DNA from: Oscillospiraceae bacterium | Lineage (GTDB): Bacteria; Bacillota; Clostridia; Oscillospirales; Oscillospiraceae | Length of the DNA stretch: 64,000 nucleotides | Direction of reading: 5' to 3' | Assembly: GCA_017434755.1 (NCBI GenBank) | Contig: JAFRER010000018.1 | Span: 26,985 to 90,984 of the forward strand | Shown here: positions 49,116-58,352 of the stretch, piece by piece | Numbering within the stretch: the stretch's first letter is position 1 | How the letters are laid out: each line of letters opens with the position of its first letter | The notes under the pieces: generated by a model | The model's input: the letters and a program-made list of their open reading frames with translations, nothing else | Database searches by the model: none | Told to the model about the DNA's origin: nothing | Program-made: the position numbers and the translations under genes

Positions 49116-49361
49116 TCATTCCCTTGCCTTTTTGAGCGCCTGCGCAAGCTGATCGGGACAGGATGTCGTCTTTGAACCGCAGCGGATGCCCTCAAGGCGG
49201 GAAATGACCTCATCTATCTCCATTCCCTCGATCAGGCTCGCGATGCCTTTGAGATTTCCGCTGCAGCCGCCCGTCACCTTCAGACTCTTTACGATATTTC
49301 CTTCCGTCTCGATCTCCATGAGCTGCGAGCATGTGCCTCTCGGTCTGTATGTGATAAGCAT
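49116..49361 (-). CDS. TSCPD domain protein (TIGR03905 family)
   Basis: 81-aa protein of the TSCPD family, with conserved cysteines in the patterns GTCSQLMEIE, GGCSGNLKGI and TSCPDQLA. These small proteins of unknown role resemble the C-terminal zinc domain of class II-type ribonucleotide reductases. AAGGAG is 7-8 bases before the ATG at 49361, and the gene has its own predicted promoter. A full-length family member. Confidence 0.92.
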   Translation of the reverse strand: MLITYRPRGTCSQLMEIETEGNIVKSLKVTGGCSGNLKGIASLIEGMEIDEVISRLEGIRCGSKTTSCPDQLAQALKKARE

Positions 49362-49392
49362 CGTTTTTCTCCTTTTCTGTCAAATCAAGCTG

Positions 49393-49421
49393 AATATAAC
49401 ATGAAAAAGCGTTTTTTTCAA
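49393..49421 (-). promoter_or_regulatory. Predicted promoter of the TSCPD-rsmG unit
   Basis: TTGAAA (49421-49416) and TATATT (49398-49393), 17-base spacer with an extended TG before the -10 box. Confidence 0.65.
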
Positions 49422-49499
49422 TGATCTCATCGATGCGGCGCATATTCCTGAAAAGCAGTTTTCCCTCTGTATTGATAATAATTTATTCACATACGCTTA

Positions 49500-49528
49500 T
49501 TGTAGAATCTTTCCCGCTGTGCTATAAT
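49500..49528 (+). promoter_or_regulatory. Predicted promoter of the zinc-ribbon membrane protein gene
   Basis: TTGTAG (49500-49505) and perfect TATAAT (49523-49528), 17-base spacer, extended TG. The 200-base region 49362-49559 holds this and the opposing promoter and nothing else recognised. Confidence 0.65.
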
Positions 49529-49559
49529 TTTAACAAGAAAAAAGATCGGAGGTCATAAA

Positions 49560-50447
49560 ATGATAAAGAAAATCTACGGAAGAGTCTTTACCGTGCTCAA
49601 ACGCAGACCATGGAAGCTTTGGGGGCTTTCCCTTCTGGCTGTGTTGTTGGTTTTCCTGGCAAACTCTCTGTTCGGGATGATTCCCGGAGTCGGTCTCGCT
49701 CTCTCGATTCTCTTTGATGTGGCGCTGGTGATGGTGTTCCTGCGCGGCTATCTCGGTGAAGAGCTGCACACCGTCCAGCTGTTCGACTGCTTCAAGGACT
49801 GGAAGACCATCAAGAGAGTTCTCTGCGGAATGGGATACATGTATCTGTGGGTCTTTCTCTGGTTTCTGATCCCGTTTGCCGGCATCGTGTTTGCGATAAT
49901 CCGCTGCTATGAGTACCGCCTCACGCCCTATATTCTCGTCAACGAGCCGGATGTGCCCGCCACGGAGGCATACAAAGTCTCCAGGCAGCGCACCAATGGC
50001 TTCAAGGCCAAGATGTTCTGGGCGGATGTTCTTTGGATTTTGGTATTCTGTGCCGCTTTCCTCATTCTTGTACTCCTTGCTCTGATTCCGTATGTAGGGT
50101 TCGTTTTCGGAATAGCGGCATTCCTGCTCTATTGTCTCTTCTGCCTGTTCGGTTTCCTGTTTGCCGGACTTGTTCAATCCGCTTTCTATGTTGAGATCCA
50201 GCGCGCCGCCGGGGAGGGTCCTCAGTTCGATGACTCCATGAACGATCCTCCTGAGAAAGTTTTGCCCGTTCTTGAAGAGTCCGTTTCATCCGCTGGTAAG
50301 TTCAAATACTGCCCGCAGTGCGGAAGCAAAAACTCCATAGACGGCAAATTCTGCACCGGCTGCGGATACAAGTTCGACTCCTATCCTGCTGATTCCCCCG
50401 CTCCCGCTCCCGAAGCAGACGATGAACCGCCCATATCTTTCGAATAA
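49560..50447 (+). CDS. DUF975-like membrane protein with C-terminal zinc ribbon
   Basis: 295-aa protein. About five membrane helices fill residues 20-215, in the arrangement of DUF975 proteins (IIRCYEYRLTPYILVNEPDV is a typical loop: short helix, Y-x-L-P/L-Y-I). A C-terminal cytoplasmic zinc ribbon, YCPQCGSKNSIDGKFCTGCG (about 248-267), and an acidic/proline tail follow. The ribbon is probably a protein-interaction module; function unknown. GGAGG is 7 bases before the ATG. Single-gene unit with a strong terminator. Confidence 0.82.
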   Translation: MIKKIYGRVFTVLKRRPWKLWGLSLLAVLLVFLANSLFGMIPGVGLALSILFDVALVMVFLRGYLGEELHTVQLFDCFKDWKTIKRVLCGMGYMYLWVFLWFLIPFAGIVFAIIRCYEYRLTPYILVNEPDVPATEAYKVSRQRTNGFKAKMFWADVLWILVFCAAFLILVLLALIPYVGFVFGIAAFLLYCLFCLFGFLFAGLVQSAFYVEIQRAAGEGPQFDDSMNDPPEKVLPVLEESVSSAGKFKYCPQCGSKNSIDGKFCTGCGYKFDSYPADSPAPAPEADDEPPISFE

Positions 50448-50484
50448 ACCGCTTTTCCATATAAAACAAAAATAAAAGAATCAT

Positions 50485-50535
50485 AGAATAAAACACAGCG
50501 ATTCCTTGCGGAATCGCTGTGTTTTATTCTTTTTA
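50485..50535. terminator. Very strong bidirectional terminator
   Basis: Perfect 21-bp stem (arms 50485-50505 and 50510-50530, core ACACAGCGATTCC/GGAATCGCTGTGT) with loop TTGC and TTTTT after it; T-rich on the other strand too. It separates the zinc-ribbon gene (+) from the vanZ gene (-). Confidence 0.95.
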
Positions 50536-50563
50536 CAGCAGGTTATAACCGGAGCTTCCCTTA

Positions 50564-51028
50564 TTATTGCGGAGCATCTTTTTTATCCGGATCTTTGTTC
50601 TTTTCCGAACGAAGCCCCGTTATTGCAAGGATCAAATGAACAAAACCGATACCCGCTGCAATACCGAACACATCTATCCACACGTCCTTTATTGACGGGC
50701 CCCGGCCGGTGAACATCTGGATTGTCTCATCGAGAAACGCGGTGATGAATCCTGCCAGAAGCGCATTCAGGGCTTTTCTATCATCGCATTTCATCCACAG
50801 TGCGAGCCAGAGTCCGTAGAAGGCATACTCCGCAAAGTGGGCAAGCTTTCTGACAAGATGCTCGGTCACGTTTCCTCTGCCCAGAACAAGCTCAAGCACC
50901 GGCGTGAGGATCCTTGTAAAATAACTGCTCGCCCTTGATGATACTCCGGAGGAGAAAAACGAGTTTGTCCAGATAAACAGCAGTGAGAGGACGGCAAACG
51001 TGACTATGAGCGGCTTGAGTTTTTTCAT
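50564..51028 (-). CDS. VanZ-family membrane protein
   Basis: 154-aa protein with four predicted helices and the VanZ pattern RKLAHFAEYAFYGLW (about 60-74) followed by DETIQMFTGRGPSIKDVWID. VanZ of the vancomycin cluster gives low teicoplanin resistance; most chromosomal VanZ-like proteins have unknown roles in the envelope. The ATG overlaps the clpE stop (ATGA), so it is translated together with the Clp ATPase, an unusual neighbour. Confidence 0.9.
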   Translation of the reverse strand: MKKLKPLIVTFAVLSLLFIWTNSFFSSGVSSRASSYFTRILTPVLELVLGRGNVTEHLVRKLAHFAEYAFYGLWLALWMKCDDRKALNALLAGFITAFLDETIQMFTGRGPSIKDVWIDVFGIAAGIGFVHLILAITGLRSEKNKDPDKKDAPQ

Positions 51029-53418
51029 GCGGTTTCAGGGTCTATCCTGATGGTAAGTTCATCCCCGGGAGCGGAGATCGTAATCGTTCGGATGCTGCTT
51101 TCACGGGGCTTTACCATTTCCTCCGCGAGCGGATCCTCGATCTTCTTCTGTATGATCCGCCTGAGTTCCCGGGCACCGTACGTTATGGAATAAGCCTCTT
51201 TGACGAGCATCTCCACAAGACTGTCATCCCAGCTGAACGAGATGCCGCGCTCGGAAAGCACCGCTCCGACCTCTCCCAGCATGATCCGCGCAATGCCGCG
51301 GAAATCATCCTCGCTGAGCTGGTTGAAGCATATCACTTCATCCACACGGTTAAGGAATTCGGGTCTGAGGAACTCAGCCAGCGCTTTCATAGCCCGTTCG
51401 CGCCCCATATCGCTGACGGTGCCTCCGAAACCGACACTGCCGCTGCGATTTCCGCTTCCGGCATTCGTCGTCATCACGATTATGGTGTTTTCAAAGTTTA
51501 CGGTCCTGCCCTGTGCATCGGTTATCCTGCCGTCGTCAAGGATCTGCAGCAGGATATTCATGACGTCCGGGTGAGCTTTTTCTATCTCGTCGAACAGAAC
51601 GACACTGTACGGTTTTCTGCGAATCTTCTCCGTAAGCTGCCCCGCCTCGTCATACCCAACATAGCCCGGAGGAGAGCCTATGATGCGCGAGACAGAGAAT
51701 TTCTCCATGAATTCCGACATATCCAGCCTTATCAGTGATTCCGGCGTGTCGAACATGTCCGCGGCAAGCTGTTTCACCAGTTCGGTCTTACCGACTCCGG
51801 TACCGCCCACAAAAATGAAACTTACAGGCTTTCTCTTTACCTTGAGTCCGACTCTGCCCCGTCTGATGGCGGCACAGACCGCTTTTACAGCTTCATCCTG
51901 CCCGACGATATGCTGTTTGAGCCGGTCTTCAAGACCAGCGAGCCTCTGGAGTTCTCCCTCCTTGATAGTGCTTGCGGGGATCTTGGTCCAAAGCTCAATG
52001 ATGCGCGCAAGATTGTCTATCTTCAGCTGAGGCCTGCCTTTTGCCTCGAGTTCCTGAAGCTCCTGCTCTCGCTGCAGCTCCCGGCTGCGCAGTTCCGCGA
52101 TCCTTGCATATCGCTTTTCGAGGAACTGCTCGGGATTATCCGTATCCTGCGGGACCTCGGCATTCATAAGCGCTTCTTTCTCGAAACGGAGATTCTCCAG
52201 ATCCTTCTCCGCCAGCATCCGCCGGTTGATATCCGGATCCTTCAGATTCACGTCCGAGCAGGCTTCATCTATCAGATCTATTGCCTTATCCGGGAGAAAA
52301 CGGTCTGTTATATAGCGCTCGCTGAGTATGACAGCCTGGCGGCACATCTCGTCGGAGATCTCCACTCCGTGGCAATCCTCATAATAATGCGCGATACCCT
52401 TTATGATGGCTATGCTGTCCTCTATAGAAGGCTCAGCGACCGTAACGGGCTGAAAACGTCTTTCGAGGGCGCTGTCTTTTTCGATATGCTTCCTGTATTC
52501 GGTGAATGTGGTGGCGCCGATGACCTGTATCTCGCCTCTCGAAAGAGCCGGCTTCAGGATATTGGCAGCATTCATGCTGCCCTCGGCATCTCCGGCACCG
52601 ACTATGTTATGGACCTCATCGATTACGAGGATGATGTTCCCCTGACGGCGGATCTCCTCGATGAGCCCTTTCATGCGGCTTTCGAACTGTCCTCTGAACT
52701 GTGTTCCGGCAACGAGTGCAGTAAGGTCGAGAAGATGCACTTCCTTATCTCTGAGTTTATAAGGAACATCTCCCCCCGCGATACGCTGGGCAAGACCCTC
52801 GGCAATAGCCGTCTTGCCGACGCCCGGTTCCCCTATTAGGCAGGGATTGTTTTTTTGCCTGCGATTGAGGATCTGGATGACTCTTTCGAGCTCCTCTTCC
52901 CTCCCGATCATATTGTCGAGCTTGCCCTCGCGGGCACGGGCAGTAAGATCTATGCAGTAGGTATCGAGGAACTTTCTCTTCTGAGGCCGACGGGTATCCT
53001 GCACTGCAGGGCGGCGCGGTCTGTTCTCTCCGGAATTCGGTGCGGGAGAAGCTGGTGCTCCTTCCGCCGGTTTTCCGCTCTGCTGTCCGGTCAATCCTTC
53101 CTTAAGGCCGTTGAAAAGCTTTCCGAAAAACGGAAAGGTAGCCGTCTTTCCGTCATCATCCGTGTTCTGCTCCCCGTCCTCTTCGGAATCCAGCAGATCT
53201 TCCACGCCGGAAAGTGCGGTCATCATATCACCGGACAGGCCGTCCAGTTCATCGTCGGAAATGCCCATCTTCTCCAGCACATCATCGACAGGCTTTATGT
53301 GGAGCTCGCGCGCGCATTTGAGACAGAGGCCTTCGTTTTTCGTCTGATTGTTTTCGTATTTGGTTATGAATACCACCGCGGGATTCTTTCCGCAGCGGGA
53401 ACATGTGGTAAACTGCAT
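51025..53418 (-). CDS. clpE: Clp protease ATP-binding subunit, ClpE-like with N-terminal zinc finger
   Basis: 797-aa HSP100 AAA+ unfoldase. Instead of Clp_N repeats it has a Cys4 zinc finger (C6, C9, C32, C35), as in ClpE and McsA. A disordered linker (75-150) follows, then D1 with Walker A GEPGVGKT (196-203) and VIDEVHNI, a coiled-coil middle region with UVR-like sequence (410-450), and D2 with GGTGVGKTE and FDEIEKAHPD. It feeds unfolded proteins to ClpP. No CtsR operator was found upstream. It sits between cvpA and vanZ. GGAGGA precedes the ATG. Confidence 0.92.
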   Translation of the reverse strand: MQFTTCSRCGKNPAVVFITKYENNQTKNEGLCLKCARELHIKPVDDVLEKMGISDDELDGLSGDMMTALSGVEDLLDSEEDGEQNTDDDGKTATFPFFGKLFNGLKEGLTGQQSGKPAEGAPASPAPNSGENRPRRPAVQDTRRPQKRKFLDTYCIDLTARAREGKLDNMIGREEELERVIQILNRRQKNNPCLIGEPGVGKTAIAEGLAQRIAGGDVPYKLRDKEVHLLDLTALVAGTQFRGQFESRMKGLIEEIRRQGNIILVIDEVHNIVGAGDAEGSMNAANILKPALSRGEIQVIGATTFTEYRKHIEKDSALERRFQPVTVAEPSIEDSIAIIKGIAHYYEDCHGVEISDEMCRQAVILSERYITDRFLPDKAIDLIDEACSDVNLKDPDINRRMLAEKDLENLRFEKEALMNAEVPQDTDNPEQFLEKRYARIAELRSRELQREQELQELEAKGRPQLKIDNLARIIELWTKIPASTIKEGELQRLAGLEDRLKQHIVGQDEAVKAVCAAIRRGRVGLKVKRKPVSFIFVGGTGVGKTELVKQLAADMFDTPESLIRLDMSEFMEKFSVSRIIGSPPGYVGYDEAGQLTEKIRRKPYSVVLFDEIEKAHPDVMNILLQILDDGRITDAQGRTVNFENTIIVMTTNAGSGNRSGSVGFGGTVSDMGRERAMKALAEFLRPEFLNRVDEVICFNQLSEDDFRGIARIMLGEVGAVLSERGISFSWDDSLVEMLVKEAYSITYGARELRRIIQKKIEDPLAEEMVKPRESSIRTITISAPGDELTIRIDPETA

Positions 53419-53433
53419 TTTTCCTCCGAGTAA

Positions 53434-54150
53434 TCAAAGAAGTCCGTTGGTGATGAATTTGAATGAGAGGAAGAATCTGGCAAGCGTGGTATTGTAAAGC
53501 GTGTTGCGCCCGAGCACGGCTCCGAGGAAACTCAGGAACCAGCAGAGCAGCACGCAGTACAGGAATCCCTTTATAAAACCGAGAACAGAGCCTCCGATCT
53601 CATCCACCATCTCCATGTTGGGCAGCCTGAGTGAGAGATTGAACAGATTTCCTATGGCCACCAGCAGGATCAGGATCATAAGAAACGCAAGCGTCAGTCC
53701 GGCGACATAGGTCATCGTGTCGCAGATCACTTCCACGACTGCATCCGGCATGGACAGCTCGTTCTCTTCCGAAAAAGCGACGGCGTCCTCTGCAAGCGTT
53801 TCACTGGTCTTTTCATAAAAACCGATATCGAGCATGCTCTCATATGCATAATCGTACCGCAGGGAGGAATCACGTGCCAGAATATCCTCAAGAGAATAGT
53901 CTCCGGTCTTGTAACCCATGTTTTCGATTATCTTGTCCCGGGTATTCTGTGAATCCACATATCCACCTATGAAGGGACGAAGGACCGGGATCACTTCACC
54001 TGAATATGCCTTTGAAAGAATCGTGCCTCCCAGAAGCGCGACCATGATTATAAACAGGCTGATAATATTCCCTATAAGGCCCTTTTTATATCCTTTCCAG
54101 GTACAAAGGGCGATTATTACAAGCAGGACGATATCAATGACAAGCTTCAT
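53434..54150 (-). CDS. CvpA-family membrane protein
   Basis: 238-aa protein with four helices: two near the N-terminus (starting with LVIDIVLLVIIALCTWKGYK and the typical KGLIGNI) and two at the C-terminus (LGFIKGFLYCVLLCWFLSFL), separated by a 90-residue acidic loop longer than in standard CvpA. CvpA is linked to colicin V production and envelope stress. The gene follows truA by 32 bases and precedes clpE by 15, so truA-cvpA-clpE-vanZ may share a transcript. Confidence 0.85.
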   Translation of the reverse strand: MKLVIDIVLLVIIALCTWKGYKKGLIGNIISLFIIMVALLGGTILSKAYSGEVIPVLRPFIGGYVDSQNTRDKIIENMGYKTGDYSLEDILARDSSLRYDYAYESMLDIGFYEKTSETLAEDAVAFSEENELSMPDAVVEVICDTMTYVAGLTLAFLMILILLVAIGNLFNLSLRLPNMEMVDEIGGSVLGFIKGFLYCVLLCWFLSFLGAVLGRNTLYNTTLARFFLSFKFITNGLL

Positions 54151-54182
54151 CTGAATTTATAATCCTTTTCGGTTTGATTCGC

Positions 54183-54950
54183 TCAGTCTTTCTCCATCAT
54201 TTCTCCGACTGGTCCGTCATACCAGACCCTGTTGAGATAAAGGCCCTGCGGCGGCATCGTCGGACCTGTGAGCCGCCTGTCTCCCGCCTCAAGGAGCGCC
54301 GGGATATCCTCCGGCCGAAGCTTTCCGTATGACGCATACACCATGGTCCCTACGATCGCGCGGCACATGTTATACAGAAAACCGTCTGCGCAGACAGCCA
54401 CGGTTATGAGATCACCGGTCTTTTCGGCCGAACAGGAGAAAACTGTCCTGACCGTTGTCTTCGTATGCGTTCCCTCGCTTCTGACGGCTTTGAAATCGTG
54501 CGTGCCGACAAAAGCCTCCGCTGCCTTTTTCATCTGTTCCATATCCAGATGCTGCGGATAAAAACAGACTCTGTTTTCCAGGAAGGGATCGCGTATATCG
54601 CTGTTCAGGATCTTATAAATATATTCCTTTTTCCTGCATGAGAGTATGGAATTGAAATCCTCATCTGTTTCGACTGCGGCTGTAACGGCCACGTCACCCG
54701 GCAGTCTTGCATTCAGAGCAAACGGAATACGCTCCGCGGGAATGGAACAGTCGGTCCTGAAATTTGCGCAGTAACGCAGGGCATGCACGCCGGCATCTGT
54801 CCTGCCGCAGCCCGTGACTCTCACCGAATGACCGCAGACTTTGCCGATGGCGTCCTCAAGGACGGAAGCCACCGAGATATCTTCTTTCTGCAGCTGCCAG
54901 CCGTGATAGGCAGTGCCGTCATATCGGAGACGTATGGCAATGTTTCTCAT
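54183..54950 (-). CDS. truA: tRNA pseudouridine(38-40) synthase TruA
   Basis: 255-aa enzyme that makes pseudouridine at positions 38-40 of tRNA anticodon arms. Motifs: RLRYDGTAYHGWQ, catalytic GRTDAGVHA (Asp52) and FLYNMCRAIVGTM. Normal length. The ATG at 54950 overlaps the ecfT stop (ATGA). truA next to ecfT is the usual Firmicutes order. Confidence 0.97.
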   Translation of the reverse strand: MRNIAIRLRYDGTAYHGWQLQKEDISVASVLEDAIGKVCGHSVRVTGCGRTDAGVHALRYCANFRTDCSIPAERIPFALNARLPGDVAVTAAVETDEDFNSILSCRKKEYIYKILNSDIRDPFLENRVCFYPQHLDMEQMKKAAEAFVGTHDFKAVRSEGTHTKTTVRTVFSCSAEKTGDLITVAVCADGFLYNMCRAIVGTMVYASYGKLRPEDIPALLEAGDRRLTGPTMPPQGLYLNRVWYDGPVGEMMEKD

Positions 54951-55744
54951 GCTGCGGTTCTTTTCAACAGGATCATGCCTGCAAGGAACAGGACGAACAG
55001 TGTAAGCGTGACATAGTCCCTTCCGGCAAATTTCAGCTGTTTCATCCGGGTCCGTCCCTCTCCGCCATGGTAACAGCGGCTCTCCATGGCGACTGCGAGC
55101 TCATCGGCCCGCCGGAAAGAAGAAACAAAAAGGGGCACGAGGATCGGCAGAAGTGCCTTTGCCCTTTTGATCAGACCTCCGGTCTCAAAATCCGCGCCCC
55201 TGGCACGCTGGGCGGACATGATCTTGTCCGTTTCCTCTATGAGCGTAGGGATGAAGCGAAGGGCCATGCTCATCATGAGGGTCATCTCATGGACCGGGAA
55301 CCGGATGAGCTTCAGCGGTTTGAGGAGCATCTCAAGCCCGTCTGTGATCGCTATGGGGCTGGTGGTGTACGTCAGCAGAAAAGTGCCCGAAATGAGCAGG
55401 GTTATCCTCAGAATCATCTGCACAGCCCTCTCGATACCTTCCCATGTGATCATCCAGCCCTCGACGACAGGCGTGCCCTTTGTATAGAAGATATTCAGCG
55501 CACCGGTCAGGACGATGATAAAGAGCATGGGCTTGAGTCCCGAAAAGATCCTTTTGGGCGATATCTTCGAGAGGATCATGAAAATGACCGTTGCCGCAAG
55601 CACGATGGCATATCCCGTCCAGTTCACAGCAAGGAAGAGCGCGACAATAAACAGGATCACACAGATGAGTTTTGTCCTGGGATCCAGACGGTGCACGATG
55701 GTATCTCCGGGGAAATACTGTCCCAGTGTGATATCTTTCAGCAT
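54947..55744 (-). CDS. ecfT: ECF transporter transmembrane protein EcfT
   Basis: 265-aa membrane component of the energy-coupling factor module for vitamin and metal uptake. N-terminus LGQYFPGDTIVHRLDPRTK is characteristic, and the two coupling-helix motifs (Ala-Arg-Gly) appear as SAQRARGAD and in AMESRCYHG, where the second reads SRC rather than ARG. GGGAGGT precedes the ATG. The start lies just before the ecfA2 stop (7-base overlap). No substrate-binding S component is nearby, as expected for a shared group II module. Confidence 0.95.
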   Translation of the reverse strand: MLKDITLGQYFPGDTIVHRLDPRTKLICVILFIVALFLAVNWTGYAIVLAATVIFMILSKISPKRIFSGLKPMLFIIVLTGALNIFYTKGTPVVEGWMITWEGIERAVQMILRITLLISGTFLLTYTTSPIAITDGLEMLLKPLKLIRFPVHEMTLMMSMALRFIPTLIEETDKIMSAQRARGADFETGGLIKRAKALLPILVPLFVSSFRRADELAVAMESRCYHGGEGRTRMKQLKFAGRDYVTLTLFVLFLAGMILLKRTAA

Positions 55745-56598
55745 GCCGGCACCTCCCTCAGAGAGGATAAGGCGGCCAGAAGCTGTTCATGTGTACAGAC
55801 GGAGCCTTCAGGCAGGACACCATACTCGCGCAGTTTCATCGCGATTGCGGTCGCTTTCGGGACGTCAAGACCCTGTGAAACCAGTTTTTCCGGATCGGCA
55901 AAAACCTCCGCGGGAGTCCCGTCCATGAAGACATTGCCTCCGGAAATAACGATTATCCTGTCAGCTATTCTTGCAACGTCATCCATATTGTGGCTGACAA
56001 GGATGACCGTAGACCCGGTCTCCGCCCTGTAGGCACAGATGTTTTCCAGAAGCTGTCTGCTGCCTGCGGGATCAAGTCCGGCGGTGGGTTCGTCGAGTAT
56101 GAGGACGGACGGACGCATAGCTATTACTCCGGCGATCGCTATCCTGCGTTTCTGCCCGCCTGAGAGTTCAAGCGGAGAACGCTCGAAAAGTTCCCGGTCT
56201 ATACCCGTGAATCCGGCAGCTTCCGTCACTCTTTCGTCTATCTCATTTTTGTCCAGGCCCATATTGCCCGGCCCGAAAGCTATATCTTTATATACGGTCT
56301 CTTCAAAAAGCTGATACTCCGGATACTGGAACACAAGTCCCACCTCATGCCGGATATCTCTGCGCGTGAACTTGTTCTCGTTGATATCTCTGCCGTCATA
56401 GAGCACCCTGCCGGACGTAGGTGTGAGAAGGGCGTTCAGATGCTGGATCAGCGTTGACTTTCCCGAGCCGGTATGCCCGATCAGCCCGACGAGCTGTCCT
56501 TGCGGGAATGTCAGGTCGATGCAGTCGACTGCTACTTTTTCAAACGGAGTACCCGCGCTGTAAACATGGCGCAGCTGCTCGCAGCGTAATTCCGACAT
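55738..56598 (-). CDS. ecfA2: ECF transporter ATP-binding protein EcfA2
   Basis: 286-aa ATPase. Walker A GHTGSGKST, signature LSGGQKRR, Walker B VLILDEPTAGLD and H-loop VSHNMDDVARIAD are intact. The name EcfA2 follows from order (middle of A1-A2-T) and the sequence FPQGQLVGLIGHTGSGKS. It pairs with EcfA1 and is 3 bases downstream of it. Confidence 0.95.
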   Translation of the reverse strand: MSELRCEQLRHVYSAGTPFEKVAVDCIDLTFPQGQLVGLIGHTGSGKSTLIQHLNALLTPTSGRVLYDGRDINENKFTRRDIRHEVGLVFQYPEYQLFEETVYKDIAFGPGNMGLDKNEIDERVTEAAGFTGIDRELFERSPLELSGGQKRRIAIAGVIAMRPSVLILDEPTAGLDPAGSRQLLENICAYRAETGSTVILVSHNMDDVARIADRIIVISGGNVFMDGTPAEVFADPEKLVSQGLDVPKATAIAMKLREYGVLPEGSVCTHEQLLAALSSLREVPAC

Positions 56599-56601
56599 CT
56601 G

Positions 56602-57438
56602 TTATTTTCCGACAGCCTTTCTGATTACTTCTGCGCACTCTTCAACGCCGAGTGCGTCAAGCGGAAGGTCCCAGCCTTCTTTGTTCAGGGCGTACATAAG
56701 CTTCACTGTCTCCGGGACATCGAGCCCCTGCCGTTCCATCAGCTCGGGATCGGCAAAAAGCTGCGCAGGCGTACCATCGGCAGCAATGTAACCGTCCGCC
56801 ATGATGACCATCCTGTCAGCATCAATACACTCATCCATATGATGCGTAATAAGCACGACCGTCATCCCGTGCTCTCTGCACAGCTCCTTTACCGTGGAGA
56901 GGACCTCTCTTCTGCCTATGGGATCGAGCATGGCGGTCGGCTCATCCAGAACGATCACCCTCGGTTTCATGGCAATGATCCCGGCGATCGCGATCCTCTG
57001 CTTCTGTCCGCCGGAAAGCAGATGCGGAGCATGCTGCCTGTATTCATACATGCCCACAAGAGTGAGCGCCTCATCGACTCTGTTTCTTATTTCAGACGGC
57101 TCCACACCGAGGTTCTCCGGAGCAAACGCCACATCGTCTTCCACTACATTCGCGACGATCTGGTTGTCCGGATTCTGAAAGACCATACCCACATTCCGGC
57201 GTATATCTATCAGTCTGTCCTGATCGGAAGTATCCGTTCCGCAAACGGTCACCTTGCCCTCGTCCGGGATCAGGATAGCGTTCATATGCTTTGCCAGCGT
57301 GGACTTTCCCGAACCGTTATGACCGACCACCGCAACGAAGCTGCCTTCTTCTATGCTCAGAGAAACACCGCACAGGCTCTCGAGTTCATCACCCGGATAT
57401 GTATAATGTACAGACTCGAATCTGATTATCTCACTCAC
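56602..57438 (-). CDS. ecfA1: ECF transporter ATP-binding protein EcfA1
   Basis: 278-aa ATPase with Walker A GHNGSGKST, signature LSGGQKQR, Walker B VIVLDEPTAMLD and H-loop ITHHMDECIDAD. The start is GTG at 57438, with AAAGG about 8 bases upstream. The common Firmicutes neighbour rplQ is missing upstream and an RlmI-like methyltransferase stands there instead. Confidence 0.95.
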   Translation of the reverse strand: MSEIIRFESVHYTYPGDELESLCGVSLSIEEGSFVAVVGHNGSGKSTLAKHMNAILIPDEGKVTVCGTDTSDQDRLIDIRRNVGMVFQNPDNQIVANVVEDDVAFAPENLGVEPSEIRNRVDEALTLVGMYEYRQHAPHLLSGGQKQRIAIAGIIAMKPRVIVLDEPTAMLDPIGRREVLSTVKELCREHGMTVVLITHHMDECIDADRMVIMADGYIAADGTPAQLFADPELMERQGLDVPETVKLMYALNKEGWDLPLDALGVEECAEVIRKAVGK

Positions 57439-57471
57439 TTTGATTTACCTTTCAGCGGGATAAAGCCGTTT

Positions 57472-58332
57472 TTACGCTTCCCATCTGCAGGAAGCGCCGC
57501 AGGGCAGGACAAGTCCGCTTTCCGAAACGGGAAGACCAAGCTCGCCGCTTTCCGACCTGCCTCCGTACTTTGCGGCAAAAATGCTTTGAGCCAGATATGT
57601 CAGCACGGAAGGCGACAGACCTGTTGTATAGGAATTGATCAGCACAAAAAGCGGATCATCCGAGAGCACGCCCATGCACAGTGTAACGAACTGCCACAGG
57701 TCCTTTTCCAGCTTCCATATCTCACCGCCCGGTCCGCGGCCGTAAGACGGAGGATCCATTATGATCGCATCATATTTTCTGCCCCGACGGATCTCCCGCT
57801 CGACGAATTTCGCACAGTCATCGACGATCCAGCGGATCGGGGCGTCGGCAAGATCGGACACGGAGGCGTTTTCCTTTCCCCATGCCACCATTCCCTTCGC
57901 CGCATCCACATGGCATACGGATGCTCCGGCCTTCGCGCATGCGAGCGTCGCGGCCCCGGTATAGGCAAAAAGGTTGAGGACACTTACATGCCTTCCGGCT
58001 TTCGCGATCTTTTCCATCGCCCAGTCCCAGTTGACGGCCTGTTCCGGAAACAGGCCCGTATGCTTGAAGTTCATCGGTTTTATTTGGAAGCGGAGCTCTC
58101 CGTAGCGGATGCTCCAGCTTTCCGGAAGGTTCCCCTTGCTCCAGCTGCCTCCGCCGCTCTCGCTCCTGTTATATCTGGCGTCATATCTGCTCCAGAGGCT
58201 GTTCCTGCGTGGCGTGTTCCATATGGCCTGGGGATCCGGCCGGACAAGGACGACATCGCCCCATCGCTCGAGTTTTTCTCCCGAGGAGCAATCGATCAGT
58301 TCGTAATCCTGCCATTTATCCGCGATCCACAT
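57472..58332 (-). CDS. RlmI/RlmK-like class I SAM-dependent rRNA methyltransferase
   Basis: 286-aa methyltransferase. SAM-binding NLFAYTGAATLACAKAGASV, a conserved DAAKGMVAWGKENA, and the catalytic motif DPPSYGRGPGGE place it with the RlmI/RlmK-type cytosine-C5 or guanine methyltransferases. It lacks a PUA domain and starts with a short unrelated segment, so the target is not certain. GGAGAAC is upstream of the ATG at 58332. It may be transcribed with the ECF genes 33 bases downstream. Confidence 0.88.
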   Translation of the reverse strand: MWIADKWQDYELIDCSSGEKLERWGDVVLVRPDPQAIWNTPRRNSLWSRYDARYNRSESGGGSWSKGNLPESWSIRYGELRFQIKPMNFKHTGLFPEQAVNWDWAMEKIAKAGRHVSVLNLFAYTGAATLACAKAGASVCHVDAAKGMVAWGKENASVSDLADAPIRWIVDDCAKFVEREIRRGRKYDAIIMDPPSYGRGPGGEIWKLEKDLWQFVTLCMGVLSDDPLFVLINSYTTGLSPSVLTYLAQSIFAAKYGGRSESGELGLPVSESGLVLPCGASCRWEA

Positions 58333-58352
58333 GGCTTGTTCTCCGTTCCGGC

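Noticed and set aside
54947-57438. A complete ECF vitamin importer
   Set aside because: No S component is encoded nearby, so only the shared energising module can be claimed.
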